Assembly: GCF_035306585.1 (NCBI RefSeq)
Contig: NZ_DATGNU010000077.1
Span: 1 to 64,000, forward strand
Source: Galbibacter sp035306585
GTDB lineage: Bacteria > Bacteroidota > Bacteroidia > Flavobacteriales > Flavobacteriaceae
Reading direction: 5' to 3'
Length of the DNA: 64,000 nucleotides
Shown: positions 42,445 through 51,917 of the stretch, one piece after another
Position numbering within the stretch: position 1 is the first letter of the stretch
Layout of the letters: each line of letters opens with the position of its first letter
Notes under the pieces: generated by a model
The model's database searches: none
Told to the model about the DNA's origin: nothing
Seen by the model: the letters and a program-made list of their open reading frames with translations, nothing else
Made by a program: the position numbers and the translations under genes

Positions 42445-42472
42445 CAAATGTACATCAAATCTTAGGTTCCAA
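42445..42472 (-). promoter_or_regulatory. Promoter of the metal-receptor operon
   Basis: On the minus strand TTG (42472-42470), 17-base spacer, TACATTTG (42452-42445). Transcription would start about 12 bases before the ATG at 42426. Confidence 0.6.
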
Positions 42473-43550
42473 AAAATGAAAAAGCTTTAACTTCAAAAAT
42501 CAACGGATAATTAACCTTGTTGTAAATCAAGAAGCTTTAATTTTTGGATGCTAAAAAATTAAGCTAACCTTCGATCCCTTTTAAGTGTAATTGGAGTCAT
42601 CATTTCCTGCCTTAACCTTAAACTCTAGGAACTTCGTGATTGTATAAAGTGTTCTTTTTTACGCCATAAATCCTATGCTTTACTAGCCCATAACCTAGAT
42701 CTCGCTTCAATGTTTCGCTTGTCTTCCACCTGTTTTAACCGAAGCTCTTTTTTCTATGGAGCACTTTAAAAAAGTTAGGGTAAAGCTCATCTTTAGTGCA
42801 ACGAAGCTTTAGGACTAAGTCTCGTCTCGATGAAACAATCTACCATGTTATTTATAATGTTGCTATTGATCGCTGATTCGTTAAGCCATCCTATGAACGA
42901 TTGATAGTCTAACGATTTCCTTTTAGAAGGAAAGGAATCCCAGTACTATTGCTTATGGTTGTAGTTCAATATAGATAACTGCCCCTTAGTTTTTAACTCA
43001 GATCTCATTTTTGCAATGAACCTTTGGTTGGATAAACCATTGCAGCGTCCATGTAGAAATAATGATATCCTTTTTTTAGTCTTAAAATTAAAAAGATCGC
43101 TAAAGAGAAGTGGAGGTTTTTTTATGTCTAATTAAAGTATGGGTTCAACACCGATAAACTGCTCTCTATGGCTGTGCCAATTACAGACCACATTATCAAT
43201 ATAATCCTTCTCATTTTGCATGAGCTCTAGTTGGACCACCCACCCCAAAACACATCTCTTATTTTAAAATAGGGATTAAAGGAATTGTCCACTATGGTAT
43301 TTCTCGGGTCAAAAACCTTCAATAGCATCATCAAATTCACCACTGCTAATTTTATGGTGTTTCATCCTTTGATATAAGTTGCTGTTATTAATGAGCTTTG
43401 CGCAGTACTGATGTGTTTTAGGGTACTTTATAGTAGGGAAATTAGAAAAAATTCCAGATAATTATAACAATTTGCAGGTTAAATCCATCCGATAATTATT
43501 TATCAAACAAATCAGAAGTAGTATATTTAATCTTTAAATGCAACCGAATA
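42473..43550. other. 1.08-kb stretch without a credible gene
   Basis: No frame of useful length on either strand. Short frames look like fragments: on plus a 24-codon one at 42830-42904 (MKQSTMLFIMLLLIADSL...) that resembles a truncated signal peptide, and on minus a run of about 30 codons ending near 43140 (MQNEKDYIDNVVCNWHSH...). Composition is closer to decayed coding sequence than to the AT-rich spacers elsewhere. I cannot identify the ancestor gene. No transposase remnant, tRNA or clear structured RNA was recognised. Confidence 0.4.
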
Positions 43551-44774
43551 ATGAATAGACGAAACTTTATAAACTCCTCTGTGCTGTCTTCCATTACTTT
43601 GGCCTTAGGAACTACCGTTGTTTACGGTGAATTGATTCCAGAGGGGTATACTCCCTTAGCCATTCAGGAGCCAGATCCTTTCAAGCTTTTTAATATTTCT
43701 GATCAGATGACCGTTTTAAATGATCGCCCGTGGAATATAGAGTCCAAGGCGCATTTACTCAACGATAAGGTGACCCCAAATAAGTATATGTTCATCCGAA
43801 ATAACGGTATTATACCACAGGACATATCTCTAGATTCATGGAAATTAACGGTTTATGGAGAATCCGCTCTGAGTTCTAAAGAATATACCTTGGAGGACCT
43901 TAGAAATAAATTTAAACAATATACCTATCAATTAACCCTTGAATGTGGAGGAAATGGGCGAAAAGAGTTCAACCCACCTGCTAAAGGCAATCAATGGGGT
44001 GTAGGCGCGGTGCATTGCTCCAATTGGACTGGAGTCCGGCTTAAAGATGTATTAGAAGATGTAGGGTTAAGACCCAATGCAGTATATGTGGCCTATTATG
44101 CGGCTGATCTACATTTAAGCGGAAACCCTGAAAAAGAACCTATCTCAAGAGGAATTCCTATTTCAAAAGCCTTAGAGGATGAAACTTTAATTGCGTTTCA
44201 GCTCAATGGTGAAGATATCCCTGTGGCACATGGATACCCGCTGCGGTTGGTAGTTGGGGGCTGGCCTGCTTCGGTTTCAGGAAAGTGGCTGAACCGAATT
44301 CGAGTTCGCGATGTAGTCCATGATGGTGCTAAAATGACGGGGCAATCCTATAGAGTACCAAAGTATCCTGTGGCACCAGGAGAAATCGTGGATGACAAAG
44401 ATATGGTGATTATAGAATCAATGCCTGTGAAATCCCTCATTACTTCTCCAAAATCAGGGGCCATACTTACTGAAAAGCGCAGCTTGACCATAAGTGGCCA
44501 TGCCTGGGCAGGAGATTTAAAGGTCGATAAAGTGGAGTATTCTATTAATTTTGGTAGCAGCTGGAAGCCTTGTACTTTAAGTGATCCTATAAATAGATTG
44601 GCATGGCAGCATTTTGAAGCAACGGTACAGTTCCCTGAAAATGGTTATTATGAAATATGGGCAAGAGCCACAGATGTTAACGGAAAGAGTCAACCCATGG
44701 TAATACCTGGATGGAATCCGAAAGGGTATTTGAACAATGCCTGCCATCGAATTGCCATAAAAGTAGAAGTTTAA
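43551..44774 (+). CDS. Sulfite dehydrogenase molybdopterin subunit (SorA-like)
   Basis: 407 aa, sulfite oxidase family. The N-terminal MNRRNFINSS and following hydrophobic stretch form a Tat-type signal, so the folded enzyme is exported. The molybdenum ligand is Cys132 in LTLECGGNGRKEF; further family motifs are WGVGAVHCSNWTGV, HGYPLRLVVGGWPA and SVSGKWLNRI. A C-terminal dimerisation domain (from about 285) is present. It oxidises sulfite to sulfate in the periplasm and passes electrons to the cytochrome c encoded next, whose ATG overlaps the stop (TAATG). Confidence 0.9.
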   Translation: MNRRNFINSSVLSSITLALGTTVVYGELIPEGYTPLAIQEPDPFKLFNISDQMTVLNDRPWNIESKAHLLNDKVTPNKYMFIRNNGIIPQDISLDSWKLTVYGESALSSKEYTLEDLRNKFKQYTYQLTLECGGNGRKEFNPPAKGNQWGVGAVHCSNWTGVRLKDVLEDVGLRPNAVYVAYYAADLHLSGNPEKEPISRGIPISKALEDETLIAFQLNGEDIPVAHGYPLRLVVGGWPASVSGKWLNRIRVRDVVHDGAKMTGQSYRVPKYPVAPGEIVDDKDMVIIESMPVKSLITSPKSGAILTEKRSLTISGHAWAGDLKVDKVEYSINFGSSWKPCTLSDPINRLAWQHFEATVQFPENGYYEIWARATDVNGKSQPMVIPGWNPKGYLNNACHRIAIKVEV

Positions 44775-45265
44775 TGGACCTAAATCAGTTTAACCAGCAG
44801 CTCAGGCTTTTTCGCAATGGCCTTTGTCTTTTTATGATTGCCCTTATGACCATAGGTGGCTTTATAATGCTATATACCTTTTACCCAGAGAGTTCCTTGT
44901 TTTTAATGTCAGCGCCAATTGAAAAACAGATGGAATCCTCAGATTCCCTTGCTAGACCTCCTGTAAAAAGCATAGAGATCCAAGACGGAGTCCATTTGGA
45001 AACAGGTTTTGTGAAAGATGAAGGCATGCGTGTAGTTATTAATAATTGCACCAATTGTCACTCAGCAAAACTAGTTACCCAAAATAGAATGAGTAGAGAA
45101 GCCTGGCAAGCGACCATTAAATGGATGCAAGAGACACAGAATCTTTGGGATCTCGGTGAGAATGAGCCTATTATTTTAGATTATTTAGCAAAAAACTACG
45201 CCCCAGAATCTAAAGGGAGAAGACAAAATTTAACGATTGACAAGTGGTATGTGCTCGAGCAATAG
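44774..45265 (+). CDS. Membrane-anchored c-type cytochrome (SorB-like)
   Basis: 163 aa. A transmembrane anchor (about residues 16-38) is followed by a single haem motif C92-T-N-C95-H96 (NNCTNCHSAKLV); a Met in RMSREAW or WMQE could be the distal ligand. Such small cytochromes take electrons from the SorA-type subunit. The start ATG overlaps the stop of the sulfite dehydrogenase gene by one base, confirming coupling, and a longer upstream frame is rejected. The pair would detoxify sulfite from sulfur metabolism. Confidence 0.85.
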   Translation: MDLNQFNQQLRLFRNGLCLFMIALMTIGGFIMLYTFYPESSLFLMSAPIEKQMESSDSLARPPVKSIEIQDGVHLETGFVKDEGMRVVINNCTNCHSAKLVTQNRMSREAWQATIKWMQETQNLWDLGENEPIILDYLAKNYAPESKGRRQNLTIDKWYVLEQ

Positions 45266-45314
45266 AAGTGCTTATATTAAAATCAATATGAACAAAAATT
45301 ACTGATACCTAACG

Positions 45315-47405
45315 ATGCTAAAAAAGAATGTTCTCTGTAGTATGTTTCTAATTTGGAGCTGCTTGATAGAAATAGCCAATGCACAACAAATTCATCAGAT
45401 CGATATTATTAAATCCGATGTTGATCTGGATCTCATTCCTTCACAAAAAAAAGTACATGGACAAGTTACTTATGATTTCAATATCCTACGATCAACAGAT
45501 TCTTTAGTCATTGATGCTAGGGATCTTGAAATATTGGAAGTAAAACTTGATGATCATCCTGCTGATTTCCATTATCAAGATAAGTTAAAATTAAAAATTT
45601 ACAATTCCTTTTACAAAAGTGGCAAACACAGCGTGGAGATACATTATCAGGCTAATCCCAAGAAGGCCATGTATTTTATAGAGGACTCAGTTGATGTGGT
45701 AAAGCAGATATGGACCCAAGGACAAGGGAAGTATACTTCCTATTGGTTGCCGAGTTTTGATGATATGAATGAAAAGATCATTTTTGATCTTACTATAAAA
45801 GCTCCAGAGGAATTTGTCGTCCTTTCCAATGGGAAATTAATACAAAAACACAAAATATCAGATCAAACGCTTTGGGAGTATAGTATGAAAAAACCCATGA
45901 GTAGTTATCTATTAGCCATTACAATGGGGCATTTTGATTATGTCCAATCCCATAGCAAGTCAGGAGTGAAGATTAAAAACTTTTTCGATCCTACGGATTT
46001 GGACAAAGTTGAACCAACCTTTCGCTATACGACTCAAATAATGGATTTCTACGAAAAAGAGATTGGGATAAAGTATCCCTGGCAGGAGTACAAACAAGTC
46101 GGTGTACAGGATTTTTTATATGCTGGCATGGAAAATACCACCTTAACTATCTTTTCAGATTCCTTTATGGTGGATACAATTGCACAAAAGGATCACTCGT
46201 ACTTTAATGTAAACGCCCATGAATTGGCACATCATTGGTTCGGAAATATGATTACGGAGACCGAGGCCACGCATCATTGGCTTCAAGAAGGTTTTGCTAC
46301 CTATTATGCACTTTTGGCGGCCAAAGAAATATTTGGGGATGACCACTATTATTTAGAGTTATACAAATCCGCCATGGATTTAAAAGCGCAAACCCCAGAG
46401 TCGTTACTTATTCCAACAGCAAGTAGCTTAACCTTTTACCAACGAGGGGCCTGGGTTCTAGTAGCCTTAAGAGAAACCATTGGAGAGCGAAGTTTTAAAA
46501 AGGCCATCAAAACCTATTTAAAAAAACACGCTTTTAAAAACGTAGATACGCATGATTTCTTTAATGTAGTGATGGCTAAAAGTCAATTGGACTTGGAAAA
46601 CTTTATTGATAAATGGCTTGTTCAAAAAGAATTCCCTATACAGCAAGCTCAGGAAATTTTAAGACAAAATGAATTAACCGCTCAATTGTTAGATCTTCAG
46701 CAGCTCAATGATGTTTCTTTTGCGCAATTTGTGATGGAGAATCCAGGGATCTATAATGAAGCAAGAAAAACGGCTGTGGTAGACTATATGATTCAAAGAG
46801 CAGAGGAACTACCACAAGAATTACGGTTGAAGGTGTATAAAGGGGCTTTGCAATCAATTATACCAGAAAATAAACAAAGTGCTGCGGTGCATATTACCCA
46901 AATCCCTGAGATCTTAAAAGCTGATTTTGAGGCGTTATTATCCGCCCCTAGTTATAAAACCAAAGAGTATGCTCTTTTAAAACTTTCCACAAATTTCCCT
47001 GAATCATTGCCCAAGTATCTAGATCAGACCAAAGGGATTGATGGATTTAAAAATAAAAATGTCAAAACCCTGTGGCTAACCCTGGCCCTTATTACCCCAG
47101 AGTATCAAAAAGATAAAAAGCACATATATTATGATGCCTTAATAACATATACTAATACATATCAGCCTTACGAACTTCGCTGGAATGCTTTTCGTTATCT
47201 TGGACAACTAGGAGGTTTTAATGAACCGGCTATTAAAAATTTGATACAAGCCTGTTTACATCCCGTTTGGCAGTTTTCTAAATATTCGAGAGGATTATTG
47301 GATAGTCTGTTGACAGTGCCTGCTTATCGTGGGATTATAACAGGAATTAAAAAAGATTTAAATAAACAAGAGCGAAGGTTTTTAAATGACCGATTAGATC
47401 AGTAG
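45315..47405 (+). CDS. M1 family zinc aminopeptidase
   Basis: 696 aa. A signal peptide (residues 1-23, IEIANAQ) sends it to the periplasm or outside. The zinc motif is H302-E303-x-x-H306 with E325 18 residues further (HELAHHWFGN ... LQEGFA), and the exopeptidase motif reads YAGMENTT just before. The N-terminal beta domain and the C-terminal helical domain are complete. It releases N-terminal residues from peptides. It is transcribed in the same direction as the sulfite dehydrogenase genes but 49 bases away; the patatin genes follow 22 bases later. Confidence 0.9.
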   Translation: MLKKNVLCSMFLIWSCLIEIANAQQIHQIDIIKSDVDLDLIPSQKKVHGQVTYDFNILRSTDSLVIDARDLEILEVKLDDHPADFHYQDKLKLKIYNSFYKSGKHSVEIHYQANPKKAMYFIEDSVDVVKQIWTQGQGKYTSYWLPSFDDMNEKIIFDLTIKAPEEFVVLSNGKLIQKHKISDQTLWEYSMKKPMSSYLLAITMGHFDYVQSHSKSGVKIKNFFDPTDLDKVEPTFRYTTQIMDFYEKEIGIKYPWQEYKQVGVQDFLYAGMENTTLTIFSDSFMVDTIAQKDHSYFNVNAHELAHHWFGNMITETEATHHWLQEGFATYYALLAAKEIFGDDHYYLELYKSAMDLKAQTPESLLIPTASSLTFYQRGAWVLVALRETIGERSFKKAIKTYLKKHAFKNVDTHDFFNVVMAKSQLDLENFIDKWLVQKEFPIQQAQEILRQNELTAQLLDLQQLNDVSFAQFVMENPGIYNEARKTAVVDYMIQRAEELPQELRLKVYKGALQSIIPENKQSAAVHITQIPEILKADFEALLSAPSYKTKEYALLKLSTNFPESLPKYLDQTKGIDGFKNKNVKTLWLTLALITPEYQKDKKHIYYDALITYTNTYQPYELRWNAFRYLGQLGGFNEPAIKNLIQACLHPVWQFSKYSRGLLDSLLTVPAYRGIITGIKKDLNKQERRFLNDRLDQ

Positions 47406-47427
47406 ATTTAACCCTAAATTAATAACA

Positions 47428-48330
47428 ATGAGAGCATTGGTGATTTCTGGTGGGGGGAGCAAAGGAGCCTTTGCTGGTGGAGTTGCACAATATTTAATTC
47501 AAGACTTAAAAAAGGATTACAACCTGTTCTTAGGTACTTCAACTGGAAGTTTATTGGTGAATCATTTGGCCTTAGGGGATATTGAAAAAATTAAAAATGT
47601 TTATACCTCTGTAACCAATGAAGATATCTTTGATAGGTGTCCTTTTCTTATAAGATACAAGCACGGTTATCAGCATATCCGTATTAATCACCTCAATGTG
47701 GTACGCAATTTCATAAAGGGTAGTAAAACTTTCGGGGAGAGCAATAATCTGAGACATCTTATTGAACGTACATTTACTAAGGAAGAATTTAACCTACTGA
47801 GAACACTTAAAAAGGAGATAGTGGTCACCGTGAGTAATTTATCCTTAAATCAAGTGGAATATAAATCGATTTTGGATTTTGAATATGAGGAGTTTTGCGA
47901 CTGGATTTGGATTTCAGGAAATTACACGCCATTTATGAGTTTAGTTAAGGTGGATGGTAGTGAGTATGCGGACGGTGGTCTAGGGACCATGGTTCCAATC
48001 GAGGAAGCTATTCGTAGAGGAGCTACAGAAGTAGATGCGGTAATTCTGCATACGGAAATTACTCAGTTCAACAGAATGCCTTCCAGGAATCCCTTTTCAC
48101 TACTAACAACCATGTTTAGTTTTATGCTGGATCGTATTACATATCAAAACATAAGAATCGGTAAATTCGTAGCCTCTCATAATAATGCCATCATTAACTT
48201 TTACTACACCCCAACAGTACTAACGACCAATTCTTTGATATTCGATAAAGAGAAAATGAAAAGTTGGTGGCAAAGTGGTTATGAGTTTGCAAAAATAAAA
48301 AATTCGAATACCAACCAATTGAATGTTTAA
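47428..48330 (+). CDS. Patatin-like phospholipase, copy 1
   Basis: 300 aa. Oxyanion loop GGGSKGAFAGG (residues 8-18), nucleophile Ser38 in GTSTG and catalytic Asp182 in YADGG give the Ser-Asp dyad of patatins. No signal peptide or barrel, so it is a cytoplasmic lipid acyl hydrolase unlike secreted ExoU or PlpD types. It is 22 bases after the aminopeptidase and 20 bases before a paralogue with the same first eight codons. The family hydrolyses phospholipids or lysophospholipids; the substrate is unknown. Confidence 0.85.
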   Translation: MRALVISGGGSKGAFAGGVAQYLIQDLKKDYNLFLGTSTGSLLVNHLALGDIEKIKNVYTSVTNEDIFDRCPFLIRYKHGYQHIRINHLNVVRNFIKGSKTFGESNNLRHLIERTFTKEEFNLLRTLKKEIVVTVSNLSLNQVEYKSILDFEYEEFCDWIWISGNYTPFMSLVKVDGSEYADGGLGTMVPIEEAIRRGATEVDAVILHTEITQFNRMPSRNPFSLLTTMFSFMLDRITYQNIRIGKFVASHNNAIINFYYTPTVLTTNSLIFDKEKMKSWWQSGYEFAKIKNSNTNQLNV

Positions 48331-48350
48331 TAAATATAAAACAAAATAGT

Positions 48351-49268
48351 ATGAGAGCATTGGTGATTTCCGGTGGAGGAAGTAAAGGCGCTTTTGCAGG
48401 AGGAGTAGCACAGCATCTTATTGAAGATCAGAAGCGAGAATACGATATGTATCTAGGGACATCCACAGGGAGTCTTTTAATCCCGCTATTGGCTAACAAC
48501 AGGATAAAAAAGGCTCATGAGATGTACACCAATGTCACACAGCGTAAAATATTTAGTAATAATCCATTTATCGTTCGAAAAAGAGGGGAGAAGGAATATG
48601 TAGCGATGAACTATATGAATGTGCTCTGGCAACTTCTAAAGCGAAAGAGAACCTTTGGAGAGAGTAAAAACTTGCGTAAACAAATTCGAAAACATTTTTT
48701 AGAAGAAGATTTCGATTTGATTAGAGCGGCAGGTAAGGATGTCATTGTTACGGTCTCCAACCTCTCTAAGAACAGGGTGGAATACAAGTCAATTATGGAT
48801 TTTGACTATGAAGATTTCTGTGATTGGATTTGGATGTCTTGTAATTATGTTCCCTTTATGTCATTGGCAAAAAAAGATGGTTTCGAGTATGCCGATGGTG
48901 GTCTGGGTTGTGTTATTCCTATTCGTGAGGCCATTAAGCGCGGTGCGACTACCGTGGATGCCATTATTCTAGAGACTGAGAATATGGAACACAACAAGGT
49001 TGTTGGTAAAAATCCGTTTTCCTTGATGGTAAACCTATATAGTTTTGTCCTTGACCAATTAGAATCTCGTGATGTCATCGAAGGGAAATTGGCCGCTATG
49101 AATAAAAATGTGAAACTAAACACTTATTTCACACCAACTAGGCTAACAGAGAACTCCCTTTACTTCAACAAGGATTTAATGCGGCAATGGTGGGCACAAG
49201 GTATAACTTATGCCCAAGATCGTGTAAAGATCGAACAAGATCCGAAACACGTTGGAATGGCTGGTTAG
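48351..49268 (+). CDS. Patatin-like phospholipase, copy 2
   Basis: 305 aa, a tandem paralogue of the preceding gene at roughly half identity by eye. It has the same GGGSKGAFAGG, GTSTGS and YADGGLG motifs, and shared stretches IVTVSNLS, VEYKSI, and FCDWIW. The N-terminal region after residue 45 and the basic section near residues 75-110 differ most, so the two may differ in substrate or membrane contact. Both are intact. It converges with the minus-strand gene at 49274, five bases from its stop. Confidence 0.85.
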   Translation: MRALVISGGGSKGAFAGGVAQHLIEDQKREYDMYLGTSTGSLLIPLLANNRIKKAHEMYTNVTQRKIFSNNPFIVRKRGEKEYVAMNYMNVLWQLLKRKRTFGESKNLRKQIRKHFLEEDFDLIRAAGKDVIVTVSNLSKNRVEYKSIMDFDYEDFCDWIWMSCNYVPFMSLAKKDGFEYADGGLGCVIPIREAIKRGATTVDAIILETENMEHNKVVGKNPFSLMVNLYSFVLDQLESRDVIEGKLAAMNKNVKLNTYFTPTRLTENSLYFNKDLMRQWWAQGITYAQDRVKIEQDPKHVGMAG

Positions 49269-49273
49269 ATCTT

Positions 49274-49792
49274 CTATCCTAATAATATTCTAACTTCCTT
49301 TTTGATATACCCAAGAGCGGTCGCTGAAGGGGCTTGTTTTTCCATTAAACGGTTCAGTATGTCCTGGCGAAAATCGTGGGTGTTTTCGGTCTCTTGAGAG
49401 GATTTTCGAATGAATTGTATGGTGGCGTTTTTCGAGGTTTTAATCACATTCCAACATTCTTCGGTGATATAGATTTGTTGGCTGAGATTGTGTTCAAATT
49501 CCCCATCAATAGCTCGAATTAATTCGAGCTCATAATTTTGTTTATCCATATTCTCGGGGTGAATACGGAGCACTAATTTTGACGGGTTAATGCGCTCTAG
49601 AAATAGCGCCATTCGTTCATAGGCTTGTAACTGCAAAGGAATGGCCGATTTTTGTGTCTCTTTGTGCAATAAAAATCGTCGTCGACCTTCTTCATTTTTC
49701 GTGTGAGCTGAGAAAAAATAATAGGCTACTAAACCTGTAATCACTGCAGGTAAGAGGTAAAAAAGTAATTCGATTATTGTTATTTGGTCCAT
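49274..49792 (-). CDS. Conserved membrane-anchored protein (DUF7935-like)
   Basis: 172 aa. One N-terminal helix (about residues 5-28, ITIIELLFYLLPAVITGLVAYYFF) is followed by a cytoplasmic, mostly helical domain with RRRFLLHKETQKSAIPLQLQ and YERMALFLERINPSKLVLR. It looks like a Flavobacteriaceae family of unknown function. The gene lies 21 bases after the GltB-like gene start-to-stop order on the minus strand and is likely co-transcribed with it. No catalytic motif seen. Confidence 0.6.
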   Translation of the reverse strand: MDQITIIELLFYLLPAVITGLVAYYFFSAHTKNEEGRRRFLLHKETQKSAIPLQLQAYERMALFLERINPSKLVLRIHPENMDKQNYELELIRAIDGEFEHNLSQQIYITEECWNVIKTSKNATIQFIRKSSQETENTHDFRQDILNRLMEKQAPSATALGYIKKEVRILLG

Positions 49793-49813
49793 AGATTTAT
49801 CATTGGGGAATTA

Positions 49814-51418
49814 TTAATATCGAACTTGTTTGTTTTTAAATTTAGCCAAGGCACCTTTGGTGGTGTATTGTCCACCTAGGTGTGGGCAGTTTAATGCTTT
49901 TTCCACCCCATCAAAAGGTACAATTACTTTGTTGTATCCATACACATTAGCTAAGGGTTGGGTCAGCATTTTATCACCTAAGTTAATGTCAACATCCTCC
50001 ATAGTCAGCTGAGCTGGATGCTCATATCCACAGGCGTGGGTGATTTCAATAAGTTCTTTTTTGAAGTTTTTGAAATAATAACTCACGCGTTCTGCCTTAT
50101 CTTCTATATTGATTCCATTCTGCAACCATTTTTTCTGCGTTGCAACACCACTTGGACAATTATTAGTGTGGCATATTTTGGCTTGAATACAACCAATACT
50201 CATCATGGCCTCTCGAGCCACGTTTATTAAATCTGCCCCCATGGCAAAGGCCATAGCCGCTTTTGATGGGAACCCTAATTTTCCACTTCCAATAAAGACA
50301 ATGCGTTCTGTGAGCCCTTCGTCTTTAAAAATACGATAGACATCACTAAAGGAATAAATCCAAGGAAGTGATACATGATCCGCAAAACTTGGTGGTGCCG
50401 CACCTGTTCCTCCTTCACCACCATCGATGGTTATAAAATCAGGACCTTTATTAGTGGATTTCATAATACTAGCAAGTTCTTTCCACTGATCGAGTTTACC
50501 TATTGCTGCCTTAATTCCAACTGGTAGACCCGTTTTATCCGCAATGCGTTCCACAAGCTCAACCAATTCCTCCAAGGTTTTAAAAGCGGTGTGGTAGGCA
50601 GGTGATAGCACATCCTTTCCAATAGGGACGTGTCTTATTTCTGCAATCTCTTTGGTAATTTTAGATCCCGGTAATACACCACCTTTTCCTGGCTTTGCAC
50701 CCTGAGAGAGTTTGATTTCAATGGCGCGTATCTGCGGGTTCTCCTGAACTAACTTAATTAACTTTTCAATTTCAAACTCACCCGCATCATTTCGAACACC
50801 AAAATATCCTGTTCCTATGTGAAAAACGATGTCAGCTCCTTTTTTATGATAAGGCGATAAGCCACCCTCCCCAGTGTTGTGGTATGCATGGGAGAGTGAA
50901 CATCCAATATTGAGCGATTCGATCGCTCTAGCAGATAGTGATCCAAAACTCATTGCCGATACATTAATTATCGAGGCAGGTCTATAGGGCCTCTTACGCT
51001 TGTTATAAGCACCCATTACTTTGGCACAGGGCAAAAAGTATGGATCCAGCATATTGGGGTGATCATCTTTTATACGATATGGAATCATGGCATTATTAAT
51101 AAAGACGTAATGCGCCTGATGAATATCTCTATCGGTTCCAAAACCTTCGTAGTTGTTTTGATTTTTGGCAGAGGCGTATATCCATCCTCTTTCGATACGA
51201 TTAAAGGGGAGTTCTTCTCTATTGTTGGCTACAATATACTGACGTAATTCAGGACCGATACTCTCTAGCATATACCTTAGGTGTCCCACTACAGGGAAGT
51301 TGTGCATAATGGTATGCGTCTTGTTGAAGAAAATATCACGAATGGCTATTAGAGCAAGGACGATGAGTATCCATGCCCACCATGGAATTGTACCTAAGAA
51401 TTCTAAAATTGATTCCAT
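49814..51418 (-). CDS. FMN-binding glutamate synthase-like protein
   Basis: 534 aa. An N-terminal membrane helix (about residues 9-26) precedes a glutamate synthase central/FMN domain: ASIINVSAMSFGSLS, NTGEGGLSPYH, EIKLSQGAKPGKGG, ITIDGGEGGTGAAP and MSIGCIQAKICHTNNCPSGVATQ with the Cys group of the 3Fe-4S site. No glutaminase domain is present, so it differs from GltB. Proteins of this type occur in many bacteria as a stand-alone family; their substrate is not established. Start: ATG at 51416-51418, chosen over an upstream TTG. Confidence 0.85.
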   Translation of the reverse strand: MESILEFLGTIPWWAWILIVLALIAIRDIFFNKTHTIMHNFPVVGHLRYMLESIGPELRQYIVANNREELPFNRIERGWIYASAKNQNNYEGFGTDRDIHQAHYVFINNAMIPYRIKDDHPNMLDPYFLPCAKVMGAYNKRKRPYRPASIINVSAMSFGSLSARAIESLNIGCSLSHAYHNTGEGGLSPYHKKGADIVFHIGTGYFGVRNDAGEFEIEKLIKLVQENPQIRAIEIKLSQGAKPGKGGVLPGSKITKEIAEIRHVPIGKDVLSPAYHTAFKTLEELVELVERIADKTGLPVGIKAAIGKLDQWKELASIMKSTNKGPDFITIDGGEGGTGAAPPSFADHVSLPWIYSFSDVYRIFKDEGLTERIVFIGSGKLGFPSKAAMAFAMGADLINVAREAMMSIGCIQAKICHTNNCPSGVATQKKWLQNGINIEDKAERVSYYFKNFKKELIEITHACGYEHPAQLTMEDVDINLGDKMLTQPLANVYGYNKVIVPFDGVEKALNCPHLGGQYTTKGALAKFKNKQVRY

Positions 51419-51839
51419 ATTTATCAAACTATAGTTAACTTGTTTTTGTTAGATGACCAATGTAAATTTACTTTAATAACTATGCTATTTGAATGTTTTT
51501 AAACCTTGGTTACTATGCAGCTGAACGCTTTTTTTTCGAATTTAATTGTTTTCCTTTCAAATAGAAATTAAACCGATATATATTTTTGGGAGGAAGAAAA
51601 AATTCGGTGTCTTTGCCTTAATTTGAGTTTTGTATAACGAGTATCAAACAGCATAAAAAGTGAATTAATTACGGGATAAAATTAGTAATTAATTTGTTGG
51701 TATTCCAATTAAAGCTGGCAATTATTTTAAAAGAAATAACTACCTGTAGTGTAATGCCTTATGCTAGATGAAAAATCCAAAATGAATGAAAGATCCTTCA
51801 TAAGTACTCATTATAATTAAAGAAGGGGTTGATGAAAAA
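51419..51839. other. Gene-free region upstream of the helicase
   Basis: AT-rich with no credible gene. Contains a perfect inverted repeat AATTAATTAC (51663-51672) / GTAATTAATT (51685-51694) with a 12-base loop, possibly an operator or a by-product of composition. The helicase promoter follows at 51840-51870. Confidence 0.45.
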
Positions 51840-51870
51840 TTGACAAATTCAAAAGTTAGCTGTATTTTTG
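51840..51870 (+). promoter_or_regulatory. Promoter of the UvrD/PcrA helicase gene
   Basis: TTG (51840-51842), 20-base spacer, TATTTTTG (51863-51870). Predicted transcript start near 51877, about 40 bases before the TTG start codon. Confidence 0.6.
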
Positions 51871-51917
51871 AAATGCCTTTTAAGCACTAGGGTCAAACAC
51901 TAAAACTCACAGATCGA

